Positions 15,878 to 25,851 of a stretch of 64,000 nucleotides of DNA are shown one piece after another. The translations under genes and the position numbers were made by a program. The stretch is from positions 24,378-88,377 of the forward strand of contig CAIURC010000107.1 in the NCBI GenBank assembly GCA_903901425.1, in the 5' to 3' direction. Within the stretch, counting starts at the first letter, position 1. Each line of letters opens with the position of its first letter. Under the pieces are notes generated by a model. The model was not told where the DNA came from. It was given only the letters and a program-made list of their open reading frames with translations, and made no database searches. The DNA is from an uncultured Spartobacteria bacterium (GTDB lineage: Bacteria > Verrucomicrobiota > Verrucomicrobiia > Chthoniobacterales > Chthoniobacteraceae).

Positions 15878-18800
15878 AAATTCTCCGCATCAGCCTCAGG
15901 AACCTGGCTTCGCTCGGAGGCAGCCACACGGTGGATTTCACCCGCGAGCCGATGAAATCCACCGGCCTGTTTTCGATCAGTGGCGACACCGGCTCTGGAA
16001 AAAGCACGCTGTTGGATGCGCTTTGCCTTGCCCTGTACGAAAACACCCCCCGGTTGACCGCTGCCAAAGGCGTGAAAATTCCGGATGCGGACGGACTCAT
16101 CACGCAGAAAGACCCCGGCAATCTTCTCCGGCGCGGCACCGCCGAGGGTTTCGCTGAGGTGGCCTTTGTCGGTGTGGACCAGGCTGTCTACACCTCCCGG
16201 TGGAGCATCCGGAGGGCACGGGGTCGGAGCGAAGGCGGGCTGCAGAACTCCGAGATGGTGCTCTACCACGGGAATGTGATCCACGGTGCCAATGGCGTGG
16301 TGTGCCAGGGCGGCCGGAAAACCGAGGTCCTGCCGGTGATCGCCCAGAAAGTGGGGCTGAAGTTTGAGCAATTCACCCGGGCAGTCCTGCTCGCCCAAAA
16401 CGATTTTGCGGTGTTTTTGAAGGCGGACGACAAAGAACGTGCAGAGATCCTCCAGGCCCTCACCGGCACCGAGCGTTTCGAGCGACTTTCAGTGGCAGTG
16501 TTTGAACGCGACCGCGCGGAGCAGGAAAAAATCAAGGCCCTCGAGAGTCAACTGCAGGGAAACGCCCCGCTGTCGGCCGAGTTGCGGGCCGAAAAAGAGG
16601 CGGAGCACAAGGCTGCCGAGGAGGCTTTCCAGACTGCAGAAACGAAATTCAATGAACGCAAGGTCCACGCGGAGTGGCTGCGCCGTCTGGCCGAGTTGAA
16701 TGCGGCACAGGAGGCTTCGCAGGCCGCCAAACGTACTGCAGCTGAGGCGTTTGAGGCAGCGGCTCCGCGTCGCGCCCATCTGGCCCGGGCACTGGAGGTC
16801 TCCCGAAACGCACGGTCCCTGTTTGATCAGGAGCGTCATGCGATGGCTCACCAGCAGCGCGCTGAACTGGCGTCCGGGACGGCCGTCGAAAAGCATACGG
16901 CGGCCAAAAAACAGCTTGAGGAAAGCCTCCTAGCCCAAGCTGCGGCAATCGACATCGAAAACAAGGCTAGGCAGGCCGAACTCGCACAGGCTCCGATCCT
17001 GCTCAAGACCCGCGAACTCGATGCGCAGTTGATTCCACTCAGCCAGCGGTTTAGTGAAGCCTCCAAGGAACGGGCGCAGGCCGCCAGGAATGTTTCTGAT
17101 TTAGAAACCAGCAGCGAAACCCTCCGGAAACGGGGCTTAAAACTGGATACGGACCGGGCTGACATCGAAAAACAGAAGCAGCGCTTCATTCATCTGGCGC
17201 CACTGATGGAGGAAGCCGGTGTCTGGATTGGCCGGCTCTCAGAAGCGTACCGCGCATTCACTGATGAAGTTGCAAAGCGGCGTGATCTGGAAACGAAAGC
17301 CCGGGTGTCCAAAGCCGCCACACTCGCGCTTGAAACCGCCCTGAATCGCGCAAATACGGCAGCGGAACAGTTGAACCTGCGAAAGAAGGCACTCGGAGAG
17401 GCGCAGAACGCCTTGAAGTTGTTTGACGCCGAAAAACTCGCCCTCCGTGGACGGCAATTGAACGAAACCGGCCAAGCCTTGGGGTTTCTCAGGGAACGGT
17501 TCGCCACGATTGCAACTCTTGAAGCGCAGCGGACCGAGTTGGAGAACGAGCTCACCACGCTCCAAAAGGACATTGCAACCGACACAGCATCGCTGGCGGA
17601 TCTGCAAGGCATCCAAATCCGGGATGCGGAAATCGCCGCGCAATCCGCCCAGGAGGCGCTTGCAGCGGCGGAGGCCGCGGTGAGTGATCAAGCTGCGATG
17701 CTGAGAGCCAAACTCCAGGAACATCTGGCCTGTCCGGTCTGCGGCTCTCAGGAGCACCCGTTTTCGACTCATCCACCGGTGCATGACGCGGCACTGGAGG
17801 CCATCCGGAAGAGCAAGAACGCGAAGGATCAGACCCTCGAAAAACTCCGCGGTCTTGCAGCCGGGTTGACCGCGCGGCTGGAGACGCTTCGGAAATTGGT
17901 GAAAACCAAAGAGCCGCAGCTCACGAAACTTCAGAGACAGATGGATCTCGCTCAGAGCACGCCTTCCCATCACCCCCTGGCTCAGGGGATTTTGAATCTT
18001 GCCAAGACGGAGCAGAGTGGAGCGTTGGAGGAGCAACTCCGCGCGCTCGAAACGGAGCGTCGAAAACTGGAGGAGGACGAAGGCGTATTCCGCAAAGCGA
18101 CTCTGGCGCGGGATACGGCCCAAATGGCTTACGATCGTGAGAACGAGGTCTTTACTCAGGCGGAAAAGTCCGCATCTGTTTCACGCACGGAGGCTGCCAC
18201 GGCCGAGCAGGCCCTGAAATCCAGCCAGGCGGCTCTGGAGCGCGCACAAGCCGAGACGGCCCTGCGTTCTGCCGAAGTCGAGCCCCTCTGGCGCGTGCTT
18301 CCGGAACCGGACAAACGGCGGTTCCCGGCCGATGCACCGGCGCTGATCCAAGGCCTGAAGGAAGACACCGACCAGTTGCGCATCTTCGACCAGGCGCTGC
18401 AGAAAAACGCGCAGGAGTTAGACACATTGAAGGTGCAAATGACCGCCAGTACCCAGACCCTGGCTGCCGCAAATGGAACTCTGGAAAAGTGCGCTCAGAA
18501 GGAGGCCGCTGCCCGCGAGGATCACCAGAAAATCCACGCGGCCCGCAAAGAACTCTTCGGCGACCGCATACCCGATGCGGTGGAAGCGGAGCTTCGGAAC
18601 GCCCGCGCTCAGGCTGAACAGCAGAAGACCAAGGCCGAAGCGGATTTCGCAATGGCAGACAAACGGATCGCTGCGGCCGTCGAATCCATGGAAAAGGCCG
18701 CCGCCGATCGGATCGCTGCAGTCAAGGCCTGTGCGGACACCACGGCTCTGCTGAATCAGTGGGTGTCAGATTTTTCCAAGCGCTCAGGTGCGCCACTGGA

Positions 18801-19887
18801 CCGTCAGGAACTGGAGTCTTTGCTTGGTTTGGACAACGCATGGTTTCCGGAGGAGCAGGCGGCATTGGATGCCCTCTCGAATCAGTTGAAACTTACCGAG
18901 GGCCAGCTCCAAACTCACGCAGATCAACGAGCCCAACATCTGGCGGAACCACCGACACAAGATGACGCGTTGACAGTGGCCAGCGATCTTGAGCTCAGGC
19001 GGCAAGCGAGGAGCGAGGCAGACGAAAAACGGATTGCGGCAGCTGCCGTGCTTAGCGCTGACGACCGCCGGGCATCGGCAAGTGCGGAATTGACCGGCCA
19101 ACTTTCGGACCAACGTATGAAAGCGGCGCCATGGGCAAGGTTGAACGAACTGGCGGGGTCCGCCGATGGGTCCAAGTTCCGCTCAATTGCCCAGCGCCGC
19201 ACTCTGGACCTGCTGCTGGCCAACGCCAATGCACAACTCGATCAACTGGCTGCCCGCTACAGGTTGGAACGTCTGCCCGAGTCCCTAAACCTGATCGTGA
19301 TTGACCGCGACATGGCCGACGAACGCCGGGGCGTGCATTCGCTTTCGGGCGGCGAGTCCTTTCTGGTGTCTCTCGCGCTGGCGCTGGGCCTCGCTTCACT
19401 GACTGCCAGCCGGATCCGGATCGAGTCTCTGTTTATCGATGAAGGCTTCGGCAGCCTTGACCCGGCCACCCTGAACACCGCGATGGGCGCCCTCATGCAC
19501 CTCGAGACTCAAGGGCGCAAGGTCGGGGTAATCTCCCATGTGCGGGAAATGACCGATGCCATTCCGGTTCAAATCCGCGTGGTCAAAGGGCGTCAGGGAT
19601 CCTCCCGGTTGATGGTTCCGGGCACGGAACCAGCCGAGCCCTACGAAGAGACGGTTTCCGGTCCGCGCGAGCGCGTCGCTACCGTACCCCAGCTCGCAGT
19701 GGAAGACCTGGCAGCCCGGCTAACCGAAATTTTGCGCCGTGAAAAATTGGAGGGAAACGCGATTGTCTCGACACGAAGCCTCCGCGAGGAACTGGGCTGC
19801 TCCACGGAGGAGTTCTCGGCGGCCAGAGCGGCGCTTGGGGGCAGATTGGTGTCTCAAGGCAGAAGCATCGGTCTGCCCGCTGAGTGA
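15874..19887 (+). CDS. sbcC: Exonuclease SbcCD subunit C (SMC-like ATPase)
   Basis: The protein has 1337 residues. It is the Rad50-type ATPase partner of SbcD in DNA end processing. The N terminus has the Walker A loop [19 protein letters not shown] (about 38-54). Long coiled coils rich in Glu, Ala and Lys flank a zinc hook CPVCGSQEHPF near residue 619. The C-terminal half has the signature SLSGGESFLVSLALALGLAS, and Walker B as FIDEGFGSLDP. After the usual end of the ATPase (VGVISHVREMTDAIPVQI), about 85 extra residues follow, ending in a winged-helix-like segment (LREELGCSTEEFSAARAALG). It starts inside the sbcD stop codon. Confidence 0.95.
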   Translation: MKILRISLRNLASLGGSHTVDFTREPMKSTGLFSISGDTGSGKSTLLDALCLALYENTPRLTAAKGVKIPDADGLITQKDPGNLLRRGTAEGFAEVAFVGVDQAVYTSRWSIRRARGRSEGGLQNSEMVLYHGNVIHGANGVVCQGGRKTEVLPVIAQKVGLKFEQFTRAVLLAQNDFAVFLKADDKERAEILQALTGTERFERLSVAVFERDRAEQEKIKALESQLQGNAPLSAELRAEKEAEHKAAEEAFQTAETKFNERKVHAEWLRRLAELNAAQEASQAAKRTAAEAFEAAAPRRAHLARALEVSRNARSLFDQERHAMAHQQRAELASGTAVEKHTAAKKQLEESLLAQAAAIDIENKARQAELAQAPILLKTRELDAQLIPLSQRFSEASKERAQAARNVSDLETSSETLRKRGLKLDTDRADIEKQKQRFIHLAPLMEEAGVWIGRLSEAYRAFTDEVAKRRDLETKARVSKAATLALETALNRANTAAEQLNLRKKALGEAQNALKLFDAEKLALRGRQLNETGQALGFLRERFATIATLEAQRTELENELTTLQKDIATDTASLADLQGIQIRDAEIAAQSAQEALAAAEAAVSDQAAMLRAKLQEHLACPVCGSQEHPFSTHPPVHDAALEAIRKSKNAKDQTLEKLRGLAAGLTARLETLRKLVKTKEPQLTKLQRQMDLAQSTPSHHPLAQGILNLAKTEQSGALEEQLRALETERRKLEEDEGVFRKATLARDTAQMAYDRENEVFTQAEKSASVSRTEAATAEQALKSSQAALERAQAETALRSAEVEPLWRVLPEPDKRRFPADAPALIQGLKEDTDQLRIFDQALQKNAQELDTLKVQMTASTQTLAAANGTLEKCAQKEAAAREDHQKIHAARKELFGDRIPDAVEAELRNARAQAEQQKTKAEADFAMADKRIAAAVESMEKAAADRIAAVKACADTTALLNQWVSDFSKRSGAPLDRQELESLLGLDNAWFPEEQAALDALSNQLKLTEGQLQTHADQRAQHLAEPPTQDDALTVASDLELRRQARSEADEKRIAAAAVLSADDRRASASAELTGQLSDQRMKAAPWARLNELAGSADGSKFRSIAQRRTLDLLLANANAQLDQLAARYRLERLPESLNLIVIDRDMADERRGVHSLSGGESFLVSLALALGLASLTASRIRIESLFIDEGFGSLDPATLNTAMGALMHLETQGRKVGVISHVREMTDAIPVQIRVVKGRQGSSRLMVPGTEPAEPYEETVSGPRERVATVPQLAVEDLAARLTEILRREKLEGNAIVSTRSLREELGCSTEEFSAARAALGGRLVSQGRSIGLPAE

Positions 19888-20223
19888 GTAAACCTGCGGC
19901 CGAAAACCGGTGGTCTGTCCCCAGAAAAGTCCACCGCTGCGTTCCTCTCACGGCACACAACGTGGTCTTTCCCCCCAAAAAAACGCCTGCCCCATCCAGA
20001 CTATCAGGGCGCACCCACTCAGCGTTCTGTCCCCAGAATTCACCCGTTTTCCTGAAAACGGAGGTCTGTCCCCAGCGAGAACCACCTGAACGTGGTCTGT
20101 CCCCAAGATTCGGCTCCCGGGCATCCGGATTCTCATCCAGAAATGCCCCCCTGTGGGCAATGCGAGCGACTCCCACTGAATTGTTCCGCCTAAGAAACCA
20201 CCCGATCCGGGGGTGACCAGCCC
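19888..20223. repeat. Non-coding region with five GGTCTGTCCCC-type repeats
   Basis: Copies of the core (G)GTCTGTCCCC(A) lie at 19911-19923, 19962-19976 (degenerate, GTGGTCTTTCCCCCC), 20025-20034 (GTTCTGTCCCC), 20062-20073 and 20092-20104, at intervals of about 30 to 62 bases. Copies 1 and 4 share a preceding GAAAAC. The stretch has no supported gene. This kind of GTCTGTCCCC repeat is found scattered between genes in many bacterial genomes and is often associated with REP/IS200-like tyrosine transposases. A likely transposase of that type begins at the far end of this window. Confidence 0.7.
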
Positions 20224-22206
20224 GTGTCCATCGCCTTCAGAGTTCCCGTGACCGCTCCCGTGAAAACCTTTCTCCGGCTCGCCTTTTGGCTCTCCTGTGC
20301 TTGGCAGATTCCTGCAGCCGCGGCACCTCCCGGAGACGCCTCCGGAGCAGCGGACCAAGGGCTCAGTGAGCTAGGAACTGGTTTTTCAACGCGAGTGGCT
20401 CAGGCGTTTGAAATCCAGCGTGGCAAACCCCTAGCCCGCGCAAAAAAAGAACCGCCGCTCGGCCCGGGAAGAGGTCAGTATGTCAGGGGCTATTCGTTTT
20501 CGCTGGTTGAATTTGCCACGCGCTGTCTCCTCCTCAACGAACAGGTGCCGGAAGCCAACGCGGCCCTGATTGAGAATGCCCGGCATTACTTGGAAAACCC
20601 GGATGACCTGTCAGACCGTGACAATTTCCACTGGCACTCCGAGATGCTCCTGCGCCTCATCGAAATGTACGGCGCCAAGGGTCGCGAGGCAGCGGGAAGA
20701 CTGGGGCCAGAAGCGGAGACGGAGATTCTTGCCGCAGTCTGGCAGTATGCCCGCCGGGTGTCGAAGCTCTCAGACGCCGACGCCGATCGTTCGCAGACTT
20801 GGGAGGTGCACGAATCCGAGAACCATCACCTCCAGATCATCACCACGCTCTGGCATTTTGTGCAGATTGCAAGAGAGCTTCCGGAATACCGGGAGATGAA
20901 GTTCGAGGACGGTTTTCGCGCAGAAGAGCATTACTTGGCGTGGACGAATTACCTCAAGGCTTACTGCTTGGAGAGGGCACGGAAGGGTTTGTTCATCGAA
21001 GCCGGTTCGGACAACTACAACGGTGTAGCGATCAAAGGGTTGTACAACATGTTCGATTTTGCGGCGGACCCGGAGCTAGCCCGTCGGGCGGGCCTTCTGC
21101 TGGACCTGTTTTGGGCGTGTTGGGCGGAGCAACAACTGGACGGGGTGCGTGGCGGCGGAAAAGCCCGGATTTACCAGGGAGGCGACAGTCTTTCCGGGCG
21201 TGGCTCGCATATTGCCCGGCTGGCATGGTTTTATTTCGGCCTCGGTCAGCCACCCAAGTCGGTCTTTTGCCCGATGCTGTCCGCCCTGACCAGCCGTTGG
21301 AAACCCGCACAGGTGTTGGCAGACCTTGCTCAGGATCCGTCTTCCCGCGGGAATTATGCTGTTCGACAACGGATCCAGGGTCTTGCCGTGCCCGGGTTTC
21401 ACACCCTGCCCGTGTACCATCTGCGGACGGACCAGGGGGGGATTTTGAATTATGCGTGGTGCACACCGGGTTTTGTGCTCGGTTCACTGATGTTCGAGGC
21501 GCGCCCCGGCTCAGACTGGGCCGCCATCAGTTCCCAGAACCGCTGGCAGGGGGTGGTGTTTTCAGGAGACCCGGAGGCGCGGATTGTGCCACAGGTTCAG
21601 TCCGAAAACGGGGATGTGGTTTACAACGCGCACTGGTCGGTTCAGGAACGGGGCGCATTGATCACCCAGAAACTGAAGACGCACCGGTTTGGAAAATCCA
21701 TGCGCGTTTGGTTTTCCGAGTCCGGGTTGTCTGCGCGCCACGAAGAATCCGGCTGGTTTTTTGTGACAGCACCGGAGGCCTATGCTGCCGTCCGGCCTGT
21801 CTCAGGCGGCACGGCATGGGAGCCGGCACCCCCGGGGCGCCTTCGCGGGGCATGGATGGTCTGTGAGGACGAGTGGACCCCGGTGATTCTTGAGGTGGCC
21901 GGCAAAACGGAGTGGCCGTCAGCAGAGGCCTTCCAAAAGGCCGTCGTCGCGTTGCCGATCCGGCAGGAGGCTGGCGTGGTGCACTACACGAGCCTCGCCG
22001 GCGACACGTTCCGGTTTTGGGCGGACCAGAGCCGGCCTCCGGAGGTGAACGGCAGACGCGTGGACCTGGCCCCCCGGCTGGCATTCGACAGCCCGTTTGT
22101 CCGCGGGGAATGGAACAGCGGGGTCATTACGGTATCCGCAGGGGACCGGCGTCTCGTGCTCGACTTCAACTCCCCGCCAGAGAGAAAGACACAGACCAAT
22201 CCATGA
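20224..22206 (+). CDS. Secreted protein of unknown function, toroid-like
   Basis: The protein has 660 residues if started at GTG 20224; an in-frame GTG at 20260 gives a more compact signal peptide (VKTFLRLAFWLSCAWQIPAAAA). Helix-rich segments with conserved-looking WEVHESENHHLQIIT and GSDNYNGVAIKGLYNMFDF resemble the alpha/alpha-toroid folds of polysaccharide lyases and heparinase-like enzymes. The second half is beta-rich, as in those families. No catalytic assignment is possible by eye. It precedes a secreted amidohydrolase on the same strand with a 172-base gap. It may act on a polysaccharide, but this is inference. The repeat region lies directly upstream. Confidence 0.8.
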   Translation: MSIAFRVPVTAPVKTFLRLAFWLSCAWQIPAAAAPPGDASGAADQGLSELGTGFSTRVAQAFEIQRGKPLARAKKEPPLGPGRGQYVRGYSFSLVEFATRCLLLNEQVPEANAALIENARHYLENPDDLSDRDNFHWHSEMLLRLIEMYGAKGREAAGRLGPEAETEILAAVWQYARRVSKLSDADADRSQTWEVHESENHHLQIITTLWHFVQIARELPEYREMKFEDGFRAEEHYLAWTNYLKAYCLERARKGLFIEAGSDNYNGVAIKGLYNMFDFAADPELARRAGLLLDLFWACWAEQQLDGVRGGGKARIYQGGDSLSGRGSHIARLAWFYFGLGQPPKSVFCPMLSALTSRWKPAQVLADLAQDPSSRGNYAVRQRIQGLAVPGFHTLPVYHLRTDQGGILNYAWCTPGFVLGSLMFEARPGSDWAAISSQNRWQGVVFSGDPEARIVPQVQSENGDVVYNAHWSVQERGALITQKLKTHRFGKSMRVWFSESGLSARHEESGWFFVTAPEAYAAVRPVSGGTAWEPAPPGRLRGAWMVCEDEWTPVILEVAGKTEWPSAEAFQKAVVALPIRQEAGVVHYTSLAGDTFRFWADQSRPPEVNGRRVDLAPRLAFDSPFVRGEWNSGVITVSAGDRRLVLDFNSPPERKTQTNP

Positions 22207-22378
22207 ACCGGAGCCTCGCCAAGAATTTTGGGCGCTTCGGTCGGGGATTCAAAGCCCGCCTAGTGCAGACAAAGCGTTCGGCCACCTAGCTCTGATTGCA
22301 TCCGGCCCATCCTCTGTGTTCCCTACCGGGTTTTCTGGTGGTATTCAGTAGCCCATCCCTCGCCAGCCTCTTTCTCCC

Positions 22379-23335
22379 ATGAACACCCCAAAGAAGCTTT
22401 CAATCCGCTCCTCAGCCGGGACCGTAGCGCTTGTTTTGTTGACCGGATCAATGCCCGGTTTGGCGGTCGAGGCGACTCCAGCAGAAATCCCGATCGTCGA
22501 CACCCACACCCATTTCTACGATCCCTCGCGACCGGAGGGAGTGCCATGGCCGGGAAAAGGGAGCCCGCTTTTTCGGACAGTCCTGCCCGGAGATTTTCGC
22601 GCGTTAAAGAAGTTCCGCCCGGTGCGAGGGACGGTAGTGGTGGAGGCCAGCAAATGGGTGGAAGACAATGCCTGGCTGCTCGCTCTCGGGGAAAGTGAAC
22701 CCCAAATCCTTGGGATCGTGGGGAACCTGAATCCCCTCGCGCCCTCATTTGCTGCAGATCTGGCCCGGTTTTCCGCAAATCCACTCTTCCGAGGGATCCG
22801 TGTTTCCGAGCAATCTCTGGAGACGGTACTCAACCGCGGAGAGTTGCAGGAACTGAGCCTGTTGGCGGAACGGAAACTCACGCTGGATGTGATTGGCGGC
22901 CCGTCGATGCCAGCGCTGGCGGCCAAGGTGGCGAGACGGATGCCCCATTTGACCTTGGTTCTGGACCACATGGGGGGTGTTCCCATCACGGAATCCCCCC
23001 TTCCTTCGGAGTGGGTGGAGGGAATCCGGGCCGCAGGCGCGTGCGGAAACGTGTACTGCAAGGTTTCGGGCATGATGGAAAGTGCTGCGGTTTCCGGCAA
23101 ACGTCCCGCGCCCCGCGACCCGGCCTTTTACCGGCCCTATCTGGACGCGGTCTGGCAGGCATTTGGCACAGACCGCGTGCTGTATGGCAGCAACTGGCCG
23201 GTCTGCGAGCTCGGAGCCGACTACGAAACCGTCCAACGACTGGCGATCGAGTATGCCAATGAGAAGGGGCCGGATGCTGTCGCGAAGTTCTGTTCTGGGA
23301 ACAGCCAGCGGGCCTACCGGTGGGCGGACCGCTGA
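22379..23335 (+). CDS. Secreted amidohydrolase (COG3618, lactonase-like)
   Basis: The protein has 318 residues, with a signal peptide at about 1-30 (SAGTVALVLLTGSMPGLA). The rest is an amidohydrolase-2 TIM barrel: DTHTHFYDP gives the first metal ligands, LTLVLDHMGGVP a mid-barrel histidine, and YGSNWPVCELGADY the catalytic aspartate region near the C terminus. Relatives hydrolyse sugar lactones or 2-pyrone-4,6-dicarboxylate; members with a signal peptide are common in PVC bacteria. The substrate is not determinable here. The ATG at 22379 is the first residue of the signal peptide. The gene following is a tiny membrane protein 95 bases away. Confidence 0.88.
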   Translation: MNTPKKLSIRSSAGTVALVLLTGSMPGLAVEATPAEIPIVDTHTHFYDPSRPEGVPWPGKGSPLFRTVLPGDFRALKKFRPVRGTVVVEASKWVEDNAWLLALGESEPQILGIVGNLNPLAPSFAADLARFSANPLFRGIRVSEQSLETVLNRGELQELSLLAERKLTLDVIGGPSMPALAAKVARRMPHLTLVLDHMGGVPITESPLPSEWVEGIRAAGACGNVYCKVSGMMESAAVSGKRPAPRDPAFYRPYLDAVWQAFGTDRVLYGSNWPVCELGADYETVQRLAIEYANEKGPDAVAKFCSGNSQRAYRWADR

Positions 23336-23430
23336 CGGGGTCAGCGCCGGACCGTTGAGCGGCTTGGATTAAAAAGGGCGTGCAACCCCACCGTTTCCTT
23401 CCTTAGCCTTTGAGTTTGACCGGTTGCACC

Positions 23431-23616
23431 ATGAAAACCTGCTTTCTCCCTCTTGCCCTGCTCCTGCCACTGATTGCCTCTGCGCATCCGGGCCATCTTG
23501 CACTGGACCCCGCTGCCGGGCTCCCGCATCCGGGGCACGAACTGGAGATTGTGCCTTTCCTTCTGGTGGGCGTGCTGGCAGCGGCAGCCTGGCGGTTGTT
23601 CCGTTCCACCCGGTAG
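23431..23616 (+). CDS. Small membrane protein with HPGH motifs
   Basis: The protein has 61 residues. It has an N-terminal signal-like hydrophobic stretch (CFLPLALLLPLIASA), two HPGH tetrapeptides and a C-terminal membrane helix (FLLVGVLAAAAWRLFR). The pattern resembles the ends of HupE/UreJ metal-transport proteins, which begin with a signal peptide and a HPGH-type histidine motif, but the body of such a protein is absent. It may be a metal-binding small protein or a remnant. The ATG at 23431 is chosen because the signal stretch follows directly. It is convergent with aroD, 27 bases from its end. Confidence 0.6.
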   Translation: MKTCFLPLALLLPLIASAHPGHLALDPAAGLPHPGHELEIVPFLLVGVLAAAAWRLFRSTR

Positions 23617-23643
23617 TCCCCCCGGGGCTCCCAGCCGGGAGAT

Positions 23644-24357
23644 TCACTCTCCGCGGGCAAGAAACTGGATTTGTTTCCGGAGTTCGGTGGCCTCCCATTG
23701 GCCGCTGGCATTGGGTTGGTCCAGGTAACCATAGTTGAGCACGGACCCCGCCCGGGCGAGGACCAGTCTCGACACCTGTCCGAACGCACCCATCCCCATC
23801 ACGGCCAGATGTTGTCCGGCGGATCCCGGGAAGAGGCCCAGCAGAGTAGCAACGTCAGCCGGTCGTTCGGCCTTGGCCGCAAGCTTGAACACATCGGCCC
23901 CTGCCCGACGCGCCTTCCCTGCCAACGCTTTGAGCTGGGTCAAAGACGGCATCCGCCGGAAAAAATGGCTCGAAACCACCACCTGCACCCCGGCCGTCCG
24001 CGCCTCCGAAACCACATGGGCCAGAGGTTTCATGGAGCGCAGTTCCACGTCCATCCAGACGGCATACGGCAGAAAACGGCGATACAGCGCCCCCCGCGCC
24101 CCCGCCGACAGACCGCCCACCCCACCCTCAGCCGGATGCCGGGCAGTGATCAGGAGCGGAAACTTCAATCTCCGCGCGGCCTTCTCCAGGGTTTCGAGGT
24201 CGGAGACAAATGCGTCCAGGCGCAACTCCAGGACGTCCACGCTACCGGGCTTTAACTTCAGTGCGCATCGGAGGGCTCCGGGAGAATGCACGGTGCCGAC
24301 CACGCGCGCGCCCTCTGGAAATACCGGGATCCGGGATTCACTAGAAAATTTTTTCAT
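23644..24357 (-). CDS. aroD: Type I 3-dehydroquinate dehydratase
   Basis: The protein has 237 residues, the size of the type I enzyme. It converts 3-dehydroquinate to 3-dehydroshikimate in the shikimate pathway through a Schiff-base lysine. Family features are VDVLELRLDAF, LLITARHPAEGG, the histidine in VVVSSHFFRRMPS, the active-site lysine in DVFKLAAKA, and AVMGMGAFGQVSR near the end. The start at 24357 is the only ATG before the conserved part. It is divergent from the sugar transferase gene (48 bases), and no other shikimate genes are nearby. Confidence 0.9.
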   Translation of the reverse strand: MKKFSSESRIPVFPEGARVVGTVHSPGALRCALKLKPGSVDVLELRLDAFVSDLETLEKAARRLKFPLLITARHPAEGGVGGLSAGARGALYRRFLPYAVWMDVELRSMKPLAHVVSEARTAGVQVVVSSHFFRRMPSLTQLKALAGKARRAGADVFKLAAKAERPADVATLLGLFPGSAGQHLAVMGMGAFGQVSRLVLARAGSVLNYGYLDQPNASGQWEATELRKQIQFLARGE

Positions 24358-24405
24358 GGGAATATCACCTGCTCAGGAGGAACCTATCAGCCGCTAGAAC
24401 ACGGA

Positions 24406-25797
24406 ATGCTCGGCCGAACTCAAGAACTGAATGTGCAGTGGCAGAAGTTCCTCGACGGACTTCTGCTCGGGCTCGCGCTCTGGCTGGCCCACCGGCTCCG
24501 GTTGTCCGTGGCGGAGTTGCCACCGTTTGAAAAAACGATTCCTGAATTTGTCCATTTCCGGTGGCTGCTTCTGGTGATCGTGCCTCTGGGACCGTTCCTT
24601 CTGGATCTGCAGGGCTTTTACGCCCAGAAGGCGAGCGGAGACCAGAGCCATGCTGCCCGGCAGATGGCCCGGGCAGCGATCTGGCTGGGGTTGGCCGTCG
24701 CGGGCTGCAGTTATTTTCTCCGCTTGGAGGTGCCGAGCCGGGCCGTGATGCCGCTTTTTGCATTTCTTGCGGCCGGCCTTCTCCTGCTCCGCCATGGGCT
24801 CGGACTCCGGATGCTCCACCACCAGATCCGGAGGGCGGCCCTTCGGGAACCCGTGTTGCTGGCAGGGAGCCTGGGGGACATCGCCCAGTTCAGACAGAGC
24901 CTTTCAGCGGAGGAACTCCTGTCGCTGGAGGTTGTGACGGAGTTCGATTTAGATACCCGGCCGGTCTCGGAATTGACCGAGCTCCTGCACCGGCACTCGG
25001 TTTCGCGGGTGGTTTTTGCCGGAGGCCAGAGTCCGCTCCATGTGCTGCAGCAGGCGATTGGAGCGTGCGAACTGGAGGGGGTGGAAGCCTGGCTGAGTGC
25101 AGATTTCATCCGGACCGCGATTGCGAGGCCGGTCCTGGACACATTCGGTGCGCGGCCCATGCTGGTGTTCCGGACAACGCCGGAAGTGTCATGGGCGCTC
25201 CTAGTCAAGGCGTGCATGGACCGGGTGGGTGCGGCCCTTGGACTGCTGTTGACGGCGCCGCTGCTGCTCCTCATCGCGCTGGCCGTTAAACTGACCTCCA
25301 GGGGACCGGTCCTTTTCCGGCAACAGCGCGGGGGAAGACATGGGCGCCCATTCACCTTTTACAAGTTTAGGTCGATGGTCTGGGATGCCGAGCATCGCCA
25401 AGCCGAGCTTGCGCCGTTCAACCAAATGCAGGGACCAGTGTTCAAACTGGAGGAAGACCCGCGCGTCACCCCGCTGGGGAGGTTTCTGCGCCGGAGCAGC
25501 TTGGACGAACTGCCACAGCTCTGGAACGTGCTTCGCGGGGAAATGAGCCTGGTCGGCCCCCGCCCCCTTCCCGTCTACGAAATCGCCCAAATCCAGTCCT
25601 CTGCCCAGCGACGGCGGCTGAGCATGAAACCCGGCCTGACCTGCCTCTGGCAGATCCGCGGCCGGAGCGAAATCCGGAGCTTTGAGGAATGGGTCCGGCT
25701 CGATCTCGAATACATCGACCACTGGTCCTTGGGCCTCGACTTCAATATCCTTCTCCAAACCGTCCCGGTGGTGCTCCGCGGCGCCGGCGCCCGCTGA
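24406..25797 (+). CDS. Polyprenyl-phosphate sugar transferase (WcaJ/EpsL type)
   Basis: The protein has 463 residues. It transfers a sugar phosphate to a lipid carrier, the first step of exopolysaccharide synthesis. The N-terminal half has several membrane segments and a Rossmann-like cytoplasmic domain. A further membrane segment at about 280-300 ([20 protein letters not shown]) leads to the bacterial transferase domain: [51 protein letters not shown] and [13 protein letters not shown]. The ATG at 24406 is used; the frame is open further upstream over the aroD start, with no evident ribosome site close by. No other polysaccharide genes adjoin it; prfC follows after 54 bases. Confidence 0.92.
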   Translation: MLGRTQELNVQWQKFLDGLLLGLALWLAHRLRLSVAELPPFEKTIPEFVHFRWLLLVIVPLGPFLLDLQGFYAQKASGDQSHAARQMARAAIWLGLAVAGCSYFLRLEVPSRAVMPLFAFLAAGLLLLRHGLGLRMLHHQIRRAALREPVLLAGSLGDIAQFRQSLSAEELLSLEVVTEFDLDTRPVSELTELLHRHSVSRVVFAGGQSPLHVLQQAIGACELEGVEAWLSADFIRTAIARPVLDTFGARPMLVFRTTPEVSWALLVKACMDRVGAALGLLLTAPLLLLIALAVKLTSRGPVLFRQQRGGRHGRPFTFYKFRSMVWDAEHRQAELAPFNQMQGPVFKLEEDPRVTPLGRFLRRSSLDELPQLWNVLRGEMSLVGPRPLPVYEIAQIQSSAQRRRLSMKPGLTCLWQIRGRSEIRSFEEWVRLDLEYIDHWSLGLDFNILLQTVPVVLRGAGAR

Positions 25798-25851
25798 CAC
25801 CTGTCCCCGCGCTTGCGCACGGGCGCACTTTGGGGAAGAGTCCCCCGGCCC

